This document shows positions 1-7,425 of a stretch of DNA of 20,127 nucleotides, one piece after another (within the stretch, counting starts at the first letter, position 1; every line of letters begins with the position of its first letter). The translations under genes and the position numbers were made by a program. The notes beneath the pieces were generated by a model. It had not been told where the DNA came from. It did no database searches and saw only the letters and a program-made list of their open reading frames with translations. The DNA is taken from positions 1 through 20,127 of the forward strand of contig UQTJ01000049.1 of the NCBI GenBank assembly GCA_900544075.1. Reading direction: 5' to 3'. Source of the stretch: an uncultured Bacteroides sp. (lineage in GTDB: Bacteria > Bacteroidota > Bacteroidia > Bacteroidales > Bacteroidaceae).

Positions 1-2
1 AC

Positions 3-722
3 AGTTTGTTCTTGAGAAGTGATTTCAGTAAGAATATAGTGGAGCAGATTGTAAAACTTCCTTTGAAGGGGAAGTCCTATCGTTACAGTTGCCTGAACTT
101 TATGCTGCTGAAAGAAATGGTGGAAAAGATAGCGGGTATGCCAATGGATATGTATTTGGATAGCGTATTCTATGCCCCGATGGGGTTACGTCATACAACC
201 TTCTTGCCCTTGCGTAAGTTCCCTAAGGAGCAGATTGTTCCTTCTGTAGAGACTGATTTTCTTCGTGGAGGCAGGTTGCAGGGATTTGTGCAGGATGAGG
301 CGGCTGCTTTTATGGGTGGTGTATCCGGAAATGCCGGTTTGTTTTCTACTACGCAGGATGTGGCAAGAATAGCACAGATGTGGCTGGACAAAGGAATCTG
401 CGGTGACCGGAGATACCTTAGCCGGGCAACTTGTGAGCTTTTCACTACATTGAAGTCGCGTGACAGTCGGCGGGGCTTAGGTTTTGATAAACCCGATATA
501 GAACATACGGACAACAGTCCTTGTAGTCCAGAAGCGCCAGCTTCGGTGTTTGGACATACAGGTTTCACGGGAACTTGCGTGTGGATAGACCCGGATAACG
601 AACTGATTTTTGTGTTCTTGAGCAACCGGACTTATCCATCTGTCTATGAACCGAATAACCTGGTTCGTTATAACATACGCACGCGGATGCAGCAGGTGAT
701 GTATCAGTCTATCCTGCATTGA
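3..722 (+). CDS. Serine hydrolase, beta-lactamase/PBP fold (C-terminal part, gene enters from outside)
   Basis: This is the 3' part of a gene whose frame is open to the window edge; no convincing start is present, so the TTG at 6 is not taken as one. The visible 239 residues match the C-terminal half of class C beta-lactamase-like serine hydrolases. They include a Tyr-Ser-Cys triplet at the place of the usual Tyr-x-Asn/Asp motif, followed by a helix with the pattern LLKEMVEKIAG, a Gly-rich stretch (MGGVSGNAGLFST) and a His-Thr-Gly triplet replacing Lys-Thr-Gly before the last strands (VWIDPDNELIFVFLSN). The Ser-x-x-Lys nucleophile would lie upstream. In Bacteroides such domains are often fused behind a GH3 beta-N-acetylglucosaminidase-like domain, so this may be the tail of such a fusion, but that cannot be seen here. 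It could equally be a stand-alone esterase or peptidase. The fold is fairly sure, the substrate unknown. Confidence 0.8.
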   Translation, partial: SLFLRSDFSKNIVEQIVKLPLKGKSYRYSCLNFMLLKEMVEKIAGMPMDMYLDSVFYAPMGLRHTTFLPLRKFPKEQIVPSVETDFLRGGRLQGFVQDEAAAFMGGVSGNAGLFSTTQDVARIAQMWLDKGICGDRRYLSRATCELFTTLKSRDSRRGLGFDKPDIEHTDNSPCSPEAPASVFGHTGFTGTCVWIDPDNELIFVFLSNRTYPSVYEPNNLVRYNIRTRMQQVMYQSILH

Positions 723-791
723 TGCTATTTAGACATGATATAAATTGGGTAGAAAATGCAAAGTGGATGTGACAACTGATTGGAAAAAGAT

Positions 792-799
792 TAACTTTG
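792..799 (+). promoter_or_regulatory. Candidate -7 promoter box for the ferredoxin gene
   Basis: The octamer taactttg fits the Bacteroidota -7 consensus TAnnTTTG exactly and lies 45 bases before the ferredoxin ATG. A weak -33 candidate (tgtg at 768-771, consensus TTTG) lies about 20 bases further upstream. The only other nearby TTG (780-783) is too close. The assignment rests on consensus and spacing only. Confidence 0.5.
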
Positions 800-843
800 C
801 ACTATCAATTTAGGACTAATAATAACTTAACTTTTTTACTACA

Positions 844-1011
844 ATGGCTTACGTAATTAGTGACGATTGTATCGCTTGCGGTACTTGTATCGATGAATGC
901 CCGGTTGGAGCAATCTCAGAAGGTGATAAATATTCAATCAATCCGGACGCTTGCACAGAATGTGGAACTTGTGCTGACGTTTGTCCTTCTGAAGCAATTC
1001 ACTTGGGATAA
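844..1011 (+). CDS. 2[4Fe-4S] ferredoxin, 55 aa
   Basis: This short gene encodes a bacterial-type ferredoxin that carries low-potential electrons in the cytoplasm, for example for pyruvate:ferredoxin oxidoreductase, hydrogenase or Rnf-linked reactions of anaerobes. The translation has two complete cluster motifs: Cys9-x2-Cys12-x2-Cys15-x3-Cys19-Pro and Cys37-x2-Cys40-x2-Cys43-x3-Cys47-Pro. The two halves are clear internal repeats, each ending in a Gly/Ser-x-Ala-Ile segment. The length of 55 residues is typical for clostridial-type ferredoxins. There is no signal peptide. The ATG at 844 is the only sensible start, since it leaves the normal 8 residues before the first Cys. The gene stands alone, with a candidate promoter at 792-799 and an intrinsic terminator directly after it, so it is probably a highly expressed monocistronic unit unrelated to the PUL. 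Confidence 0.95.
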   Translation: MAYVISDDCIACGTCIDECPVGAISEGDKYSINPDACTECGTCADVCPSEAIHLG

Positions 1012-1033
1012 TCGAATCGTCTGTATGACACAC

Positions 1034-1072
1034 AATAAGGGAATTCTTCTTGGAGAGTTCCCTTATTTTTTT
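1034..1072 (+). terminator. Intrinsic terminator after the ferredoxin gene
   Basis: A perfect 10-bp inverted repeat (1034-1043 with 1058-1067) is extended inward by five further pairs, two of them G-U, leaving a CTTG loop at 1049-1052. The descending arm runs into a T-tract (1066-1072). It starts 23 bases after the ferredoxin stop and ends 28 bases before the HTCS start, so it should insulate the two genes. Confidence 0.9.
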
Positions 1073-1100
1073 ACTTGTGATACTTTGAATTTATATACTG

Positions 1101-4100
1101 ATGAAAAGGGGTTTTTTATTTAGTCTTTGGATATTCTATTCTTTATTTCTTCACGGAAATATCTATTTCAAGCACTTAGGCAAGAATGAAGGTTTGTCGC
1201 AGATTTCAGTGGTTTCTATTGCTCAGGATGAGCTTGGCAGAATGTGGTTGGGAACCTTGGAGGGATTGAATTGTTACGATGGGAATCGTATGACAGTTTA
1301 TAATGCCTTAAAGGACAGTCTGATTGGTAATGAAATCCATGATTTGGTATGTGATAAAAAGGGAAGTGTTTTTTTTAGTTCTGACGGGAGGTTGATGCGT
1401 TATGCTCTTTATGAGGAACGGTTTTATGACTTGAAAATGCATTCTTCTTGCCTCTTTGCGAATCAAGAGCATGTGCTGACCGCTGTGCAAGATAGTATTT
1501 TTCAGTGGAATATGACAAAAAATTGTTTTCAGTTTGTTTGTCGTGTACCTTCGGTCGGTAGAATTCGTAATTTATATATGGGGGCAGACGGAGGAATTTG
1601 GATTGGTTCGGCAAAGGGACTTTATCGAATGGAGAAATTGTCTGGTCAGTCTCCGGTTTGTATCCTTCCGAAGGTAACAGTTTATTCATTGTTTCAGGAT
1701 TCAAAAGGAAGACTTTGGGTAGCAGGCTTTCGTGATGGAATGTATCAGCTGTTGCCATCCTCCGGCAAAAACTGGATTGTCAGGAGGGACTTGCAGCTTC
1801 CTAGTAACGATGTACGCTGTTTTGTAGAAGATGATGAGGGTTGTATTTGGGCTGGTACTTTTAATGGACTTTATAAAATAGAGGATACACGTGTCGTTTC
1901 AGGATATAAAAAAGAGATTGCACCGGGAGCTTTGAGTCATTCTTCTATTTTTTCTCTTTATAAGGATCAGCAAGGAAGTATATGGGTTGGTACATATTAT
2001 GGAGGCGTAAATTATTTCAATCCTGTATATGATATTTTTCAGCATTACACCGATAATCCGGAACGGGATGATTGTTTAAGTTTTGCCTATGTTGGCAATA
2101 TGGTAGAAGATAAGCGAGGAGATATATGGATTTGCACGGAAGGAGGAGGATTAAATTGTCTGAATCGGGCTACAGGTAAGTTTTCTTATTACTTAAATGA
2201 TTCTTCTCATCCTGAATCTTTTTTTCCTAACCTGAAGTGTATAGAGTATAACTCTGCGGAAGATTGCCTGTATATCGGTACTCATAAGCAAGGTGTGCTT
2301 TGTTTTGATATTGCTTCCAAGAATATTCGTAAGGAAGAAAGCTGGGGAAAAATGGGAGTTTCTTTTTCTGAAATCCTTTTGAGAGGCAATAGTTTGTATT
2401 TACTGGGAAGTAATGGATTATTTGTGAAAAGCAGAAAATCCGGCTCTGTGGATTATTTGTTTCCGGAAGTAAAAGAAACGCATGTAGAAGGTACTAGCTT
2501 TTTTATAGATTCTAGTGAGAATGTTTGGGTGGCCTTACGCAATAAACTTGTCCGTATCAATTTGAAAGATAACCGTGATAAATCAGTTTACTCGTACGGT
2601 GAAAATGGGTTAGGGCGTTTTATCGTTTCTAAGATTGTGGAAGATAAGTCTGGGAATTTATATTTTGGAACTTTTGGATCTGGTATTTATAAATACAATC
2701 GTTCAAGCGATAGGTTTGTTCCTTTTTCAGAGATTGACCTTCGATATTGTTATACCTTGAATGTTACTCCTGATGGCTTTTTACTGGCTTCCGGTGAGAA
2801 GGGTGTATTCGTATATCATTTTCAGACGGGTGAAATAAAGATCGTGGATGCAGAAAAACAGCTGCATCTTTCAGCTGTGAATGATGGATGTGGCTTGTTA
2901 TGTACACGTGATGGAGAAATATTTGTAGGAGGAACCGAAGGAATGAGTACTTTTCGTCTTTCCCGTTTGTTTTCTCCTTCTCCAGCCTATAATCTTTTCT
3001 TTTCAGCTTTGGAGGTAAACAACCGGCAATTTTCAGCCGCAATGGAAGGAAGTGTACTTTCAAAGGCGCTTCCCTTCTTGAATAAACTGGAACTGGCCTA
3101 TAATCAGAACAATCTTCAGTTGACTTTTTCTTCCAACAATTATATTGAAAGTGCCAAGCGTAATATCTATGAGTATTGTTTGGAAGGGTTTGATAAGAAT
3201 TGGAATACAGCCTATAGTCATAACCTGGTATTTACCAATTTGGAGCCGGGGCATTACAAATTGGTAATTCGTGAAAAAGAAGCAGGAGATGAAAATGGCA
3301 AGCATACTATAGAACTTCCTATTTTCATACATCGTCCGTGGTGGAATACATGGTGGGCTTATTTGACATATTTCTTTGTCTTATTTGTTATTGCGTACGA
3401 ACTGTTGAGAAATTGGCGTACAAAATTGAATCTGCGTCATTCTTTGGCACAGGAAAAACTAGAGAAAGAAAAAAATGAAGAGCTAACACAAGCTAAGTTG
3501 CAGTTTTTTGCTAATATCTCGCATGAGTTTCGTACCCCATTGACCTTGATTATTTCTCAAACTGAGGCACTTTTACAAAGTCCGTCTCTTTCTCCGTATT
3601 TTCGTGTACGACTACAGAGAATATATAGGAACACGTTTCATTTTAGAGAGTTAATTTCAGAATTGCTGGATTTTCGAAAAATGGAACGTGGCAAATTGAC
3701 TTTGCATGTTTGTCGGTTGGATGTGATTGCTTTCCTTCGGGAAATGACTGAAGAATTTCAGAATCAGGCTCAGGTGAAAAATATTACGTTCTCTTTCCAG
3801 GCAGACAATGAAGAAGCATGTTGCTGGGCGGATAGAAGGCAATTAAGAAAGGTTATATCAAATCTTTTGTCGAATGCATTTAAGTATACTCTGGTTGGAG
3901 GTAAAGTCGAGCTAGTCGCTGGAGTAACGGAAAAAGGTATTGAGATAAAAGTAATTGATAGTGGAGAGGGAATTCCGGAAGACTCTCTTCCATTTGTATT
4001 CGACCGTTTCTATCAGGCTGATACAAAGATGTCCTCTCCTGGAAGTGGTATAGGACTTGCCTTGGCCAAAGGTATTGTAGAACTGCATCATGGCCTCATT

Positions 4101-5078
4101 TCAGTAAAAAGTGTGATGGGATACGGAAGTATTTTTACTGTTTTGTTGCCTGTGGAGAATCCTTTCCAGGAAGAAGATGGAGTGGTGTATGTAGAAGCGG
4201 AAGAGGCAGAAGAAACCATTCCGGTGCAGGATATGTCTGAACTATCGGGAGACTCACTTGCTTCACCGGCAGATGAAACAAAAGAGATTTTGGATAAACA
4301 AACCATTCTGCTGGTAGAAGATAATGAAGACATGTTACAGGTGCTGGTAGACATGTTGTCTCCGTTGTATAAGGTCAAAATTGCGATGAATGGTCAGGAA
4401 GGATTGGATAAAGCATTAGAAGAGAATCCTGATTTGATAATAAGTGATGTAATGATGCCGGTCATGTCTGGTACAGAGATGTGTATGAAGCTTAAGACAA
4501 ATTTTAACTCAAGCCATATACCTGTGATTTTACTTACTGCCTTGACTTCTGATGATAGTAAACTAAAAGGAGTACAATGCGGAGCTGATGATTATGTTGA
4601 AAAGCCTTTTAATCATAAAATTTTATTAGGGAAAATAGCTAATATACTGCGTTCTCGTAAACTGCTGGTACAGAAATTTCAGATGAATAAGAAAGAAGAG
4701 GTTGATTCTGCGGGTGACATACAAGCATTGGCTTTGAATCCGATGGATGTAAAATTCTTGTCCCAACTGGAAACCGTGGTGAAAGAACATTTGGCGGATC
4801 CGGAATTTGATATCAATGCCTTAGCCCGTCAATTAGGAGTAAGCCGCAGTTCTTTATACAACAAGTTGAAGGTGCTTAGCGATATGACTCCCACAGAGTT
4901 TATGTTAAATGCACGTTTGAAGTATGCGTTGGACTTGCTGGAAAATCATCCGGATTTGCAGATAACGGAAATAGCTTATCAGGCAGGTTTTAATTCCCTT
5001 CGCTATTTCCGTCATTGTTTCAAAGCACGGTTTAATCAAACTCCTCAGGAGTATAGGGAGAAGAGAGGTAGCGTTTAA
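1101..5078 (+). CDS. Hybrid two-component system sensor-regulator (HTCS), PUL regulator
   Basis: This single-chain sensor and transcription factor activates PULs in Bacteroidota. Domains in order: an N-terminal signal/anchor (1-23); a periplasmic sensor of beta-propeller Reg_prop repeats to about residue 680, with recurring patterns such as D.xGxxWxGT; a Y_Y_Y domain (about 690-750); a transmembrane helix at about 751-776; HisKA with the ISHEFRTPL motif and phospho-acceptor His808; HATPase with N-box (N921, N925), DSGEGIPE and GSGIGLALAKG motifs; a receiver domain from about 1067 with acidic pair E1073/D1074 and phospho-acceptor Asp1116 (SDVMMP); and a C-terminal AraC-type helix-turn-helix (about 1225-1322). 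At 1325 residues it is full length for the family, with no frameshift. All catalytic motifs look intact. In this family the periplasmic part usually binds an oligosaccharide released from the target glycan; the ligand here is unknown. It lies beside and faces the minus-strand enzyme operon, so it most likely controls this locus. Confidence 0.96.
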   Translation: MKRGFLFSLWIFYSLFLHGNIYFKHLGKNEGLSQISVVSIAQDELGRMWLGTLEGLNCYDGNRMTVYNALKDSLIGNEIHDLVCDKKGSVFFSSDGRLMRYALYEERFYDLKMHSSCLFANQEHVLTAVQDSIFQWNMTKNCFQFVCRVPSVGRIRNLYMGADGGIWIGSAKGLYRMEKLSGQSPVCILPKVTVYSLFQDSKGRLWVAGFRDGMYQLLPSSGKNWIVRRDLQLPSNDVRCFVEDDEGCIWAGTFNGLYKIEDTRVVSGYKKEIAPGALSHSSIFSLYKDQQGSIWVGTYYGGVNYFNPVYDIFQHYTDNPERDDCLSFAYVGNMVEDKRGDIWICTEGGGLNCLNRATGKFSYYLNDSSHPESFFPNLKCIEYNSAEDCLYIGTHKQGVLCFDIASKNIRKEESWGKMGVSFSEILLRGNSLYLLGSNGLFVKSRKSGSVDYLFPEVKETHVEGTSFFIDSSENVWVALRNKLVRINLKDNRDKSVYSYGENGLGRFIVSKIVEDKSGNLYFGTFGSGIYKYNRSSDRFVPFSEIDLRYCYTLNVTPDGFLLASGEKGVFVYHFQTGEIKIVDAEKQLHLSAVNDGCGLLCTRDGEIFVGGTEGMSTFRLSRLFSPSPAYNLFFSALEVNNRQFSAAMEGSVLSKALPFLNKLELAYNQNNLQLTFSSNNYIESAKRNIYEYCLEGFDKNWNTAYSHNLVFTNLEPGHYKLVIREKEAGDENGKHTIELPIFIHRPWWNTWWAYLTYFFVLFVIAYELLRNWRTKLNLRHSLAQEKLEKEKNEELTQAKLQFFANISHEFRTPLTLIISQTEALLQSPSLSPYFRVRLQRIYRNTFHFRELISELLDFRKMERGKLTLHVCRLDVIAFLREMTEEFQNQAQVKNITFSFQADNEEACCWADRRQLRKVISNLLSNAFKYTLVGGKVELVAGVTEKGIEIKVIDSGEGIPEDSLPFVFDRFYQADTKMSSPGSGIGLALAKGIVELHHGLISVKSVMGYGSIFTVLLPVENPFQEEDGVVYVEAEEAEETIPVQDMSELSGDSLASPADETKEILDKQTILLVEDNEDMLQVLVDMLSPLYKVKIAMNGQEGLDKALEENPDLIISDVMMPVMSGTEMCMKLKTNFNSSHIPVILLTALTSDDSKLKGVQCGADDYVEKPFNHKILLGKIANILRSRKLLVQKFQMNKKEEVDSAGDIQALALNPMDVKFLSQLETVVKEHLADPEFDINALARQLGVSRSSLYNKLKVLSDMTPTEFMLNARLKYALDLLENHPDLQITEIAYQAGFNSLRYFRHCFKARFNQTPQEYREKRGSV

Positions 5079-5081
5079 TTT

Positions 5082-5119
5082 TTTCAGACTGAATAGGAAC
5101 AATGGCTTTCAGGCTGAAT
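5082..5119. repeat. Short direct repeat in the convergent gap
   Basis: A 13-base unit at 5082-5094 (tttcagactgaat) recurs at 5107-5119 (tttcaggctgaat) with one mismatch, a 25-base period. It fills most of the 66-base gap between the convergent ends of the HTCS and GH95-like genes. No convincing terminator hairpin is seen in this gap for either strand. Confidence 0.55.
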
Positions 5120-5144
5120 TATATCCAATTCGCATCAGGTGGTT

Positions 5145-7382
5145 TTAGTCTGTAGAAGAAAGATTGAACGTCTCTCCAGTTTTCATCTGGCAGATGACAA
5201 TTTTTTGTGTAAACGGATTGAATACTTTCATCCATCCTCCTTTTTCAGAATGGATGGAGATACGTTTTACCTTTCCTTCCTGATAGTCAGCACTGACCAG
5301 AAAGCCTCCTATAGCTCTCATGTTCTGGAATGAGGCTTCTTGCCAACTTTCTGGAAGAGCAGGGAATACCCGTATTACACCTGTGTGACATTGTAACAGC
5401 ATCTCTTGGATGGCAGAAGCATAGGCAAAGTTTCCTTCTAATGTAAAGGGGCGATATGTAAAACCGGAGTACCCTTTCCGAAGCTGGTCTCCGTTTAAAT
5501 GAAAACTGTTGGGAGAACAGAAGGCTTTGATAAAGATATGCAAGGAGCGTGAGGCTGCATCTCCATTGAAAAGACGCGCTTGCATGTTAGCTAACCATGT
5601 GTAGGTATAGCCCACCCATCCTTGTACACCTTGTTCTTCAAAATGATGAACAGAACGTTCCAGGAGTTTTTTTACATCTTTACCTTGGGATATATCCAGC
5701 AGCCCCAGTGGATGGAAAGCTAACAGATGCGAGAGATGGCGGTGTGTATATTTCAACGGATAATGAGGAGCAATGGTCAGCCCAGTGGAGTCTGTAGCAA
5801 AGTCTGGCCATTCTTTTAATTGTTGTTTCCAGTGAGCTGCTTCATTGGTTAGTTTCAGGCTGTCGGCCATTTCTCCAGCTGCTTGTAAGGTAAAGCGAAT
5901 GCAAGCAAGGTCAAAGTTTGTGGTTTCTGTAAACCAGGCATCCGGTCGGTTATCATTGATTTCCGGTGAACTTGACAGCGGAAGTTTTCGCATACCGTCC
6001 TTTCCTTTTTCTGAAATATTTTCAAAGTAGCGGGCTACTTCTTTCACCCACGGATAGGCCTTTTCTTTCAGGAAACGACTATCTGCGGAATATTTCCATT
6101 GTAGGTAGAAGTGATGCGCTAGCCATCCGGATGTACTTGGTTGGTGGGAATATTGGTTCCATCCTCCTATATTTTTACCATCGAGAGTCGATATGCAAGG
6201 TACATTCAGACCTTCCACCCCGAAGAATTGTCTGGTATAATTTTCACTGTTCTGTTTTATCTTCCATAACCAGTCAGTAAAAACTTCTGATTCTTCCATG
6301 TGATTGGAGGCATAACCTGGCCAGTAACTTAGCTGTGTGTTCAGGTCGTTATGAAAATCGCCTCTCCAGGGAGGAGTTTGGCCGTTGTCGGCTGTCCATA
6401 CAGCTTGCAGACAGATAGGTGGAGCATCTTTTCGGGAAGCTGCTCCAAATTTATACATCTCCAGATACCATTGTCTTTCGAGTATTTTGTCTGGCAGGGT
6501 GATACGGCAACGGCTCCAGTAGTCTTGCCACCATTGCTGATGTGCAGAGAGTGCAGCATCAAAGTTTTCCGTATATTTCTTCATCAGATTTTCTGCGCTT
6601 TCCGGTTCACTGTACCATGTACCTTGCGTTGTCAGGCAGTAAGTACCTTCTAAAGTCTGCTTGTCGGTATACGTCCATTTAAGTACAACTTCGTAAGCTG
6701 TTTTGCCATATAATTTTTGATGATAGCAGATGGAATTTCCTTTTTCTTTTACTTTTCCATTTTTGTATCCTAAACGGGATAAGGAATTCCGAGACTCTTT
6801 GATTCCTTTTTCTAGTTCGAATTGTGGACGTTGGAAAAAAATAGATAAAGTGTCTGGAAGATGGGTAAATTTGAAATGTCCCATCTTATCGGTTGCTCCT
6901 GTAAAGAACTCTCCTTTTGTCCCGTTTTTCCATTTGATTGTGCAAATAGCTTTGTGGACATCAAGTTCCACACTCTCTATTTCTCCTAGTTTTCGGATGC
7001 CAAACTCAATAGCCCCAGCTGGAATCTTTGTGGGAGCAATATCCTGACTAGTTCGTGCGTCAATGCGTTTATACACTTCGCTTAAATCATTCTTTCTTAC
7101 GGCTTCCTGTATAAAGTAGTAAGAATAATCGGGACCCGAGAATTCTTTGACAGGGCGAAGGTCCCACAAATCAGCACGATCTAGTGCTAAACGGAGGTTC
7201 TCCCCTTTTTGCCAGATTAATGTACCCATGATTCCGTTGCCTAACGGGATACCTTCATCCCACACCATAGGTAATTCATCGGCATATAAGCCGTGAAACG
7301 TTTGTGTATCATCTTTGGCTTGAAGGCTTTGTATTCCTGTCAGCAGGAAAATTGTCAAAATTAAGCGTAAAGCGATTTTCAT
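5145..7382 (-). CDS. GH95-related glycoside hydrolase with altered catalytic positions
   Basis: This is probably a periplasmic exo-acting hydrolase with an (alpha/alpha)6 catalytic barrel, related to GH95 alpha-L-fucosidases/alpha-L-galactosidases. A signal peptide ends near residue 22. An N-terminal beta-domain has the family pattern LGNG.MG.LIW (47-57). The catalytic domain shows DLNTQLSYWP (346-355), an SPE motif (472-474), HRHLSHL (547-553) and LEGNF (648-652) followed by EMLLQ and PALPESW. The 745-residue length is normal. Compared with the GH95 pattern as I recall it (NINTEMNYWP and DGNF), the first catalytic Asn is Asp346 and the catalytic Asp is Glu649, while Asn348 and probable general acid Glu473 are kept. 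The substrate may therefore not be alpha-L-fucose. It is the last gene of the minus-strand operon, 43 bases after the heparinase-like gene. The superfamily is secure, the specificity is not. Confidence 0.8.
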   Translation of the reverse strand: MKIALRLILTIFLLTGIQSLQAKDDTQTFHGLYADELPMVWDEGIPLGNGIMGTLIWQKGENLRLALDRADLWDLRPVKEFSGPDYSYYFIQEAVRKNDLSEVYKRIDARTSQDIAPTKIPAGAIEFGIRKLGEIESVELDVHKAICTIKWKNGTKGEFFTGATDKMGHFKFTHLPDTLSIFFQRPQFELEKGIKESRNSLSRLGYKNGKVKEKGNSICYHQKLYGKTAYEVVLKWTYTDKQTLEGTYCLTTQGTWYSEPESAENLMKKYTENFDAALSAHQQWWQDYWSRCRITLPDKILERQWYLEMYKFGAASRKDAPPICLQAVWTADNGQTPPWRGDFHNDLNTQLSYWPGYASNHMEESEVFTDWLWKIKQNSENYTRQFFGVEGLNVPCISTLDGKNIGGWNQYSHQPSTSGWLAHHFYLQWKYSADSRFLKEKAYPWVKEVARYFENISEKGKDGMRKLPLSSSPEINDNRPDAWFTETTNFDLACIRFTLQAAGEMADSLKLTNEAAHWKQQLKEWPDFATDSTGLTIAPHYPLKYTHRHLSHLLAFHPLGLLDISQGKDVKKLLERSVHHFEEQGVQGWVGYTYTWLANMQARLFNGDAASRSLHIFIKAFCSPNSFHLNGDQLRKGYSGFTYRPFTLEGNFAYASAIQEMLLQCHTGVIRVFPALPESWQEASFQNMRAIGGFLVSADYQEGKVKRISIHSEKGGWMKVFNPFTQKIVICQMKTGETFNLSSTD

Positions 7383-7425
7383 AATTGATTTAGCTTTATG
7401 TTTTTTTAATCTAAAAGGGCTGTTA

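Noticed and set aside
780..783. TTGG as the -33 box of the ferredoxin promoter
   Set aside because: It is only about 8 bases from the -7 box; the usual spacing is about 19-21 bases.
1073..1100. Promoter of the HTCS gene (atactttg near 1080-1087)
   Set aside because: It matches TAnnTTTG poorly at the first two bases and has no clear -33 partner. The 28-base gap after the terminator is also very short, so I did not annotate it.
860..1123. An 87-codon open frame over the ferredoxin gene and its terminator
   Set aside because: It is out of frame with the ferredoxin gene, whose eight-cysteine pattern is unmistakable, and it runs through the terminator into the HTCS start. It is a shadow.
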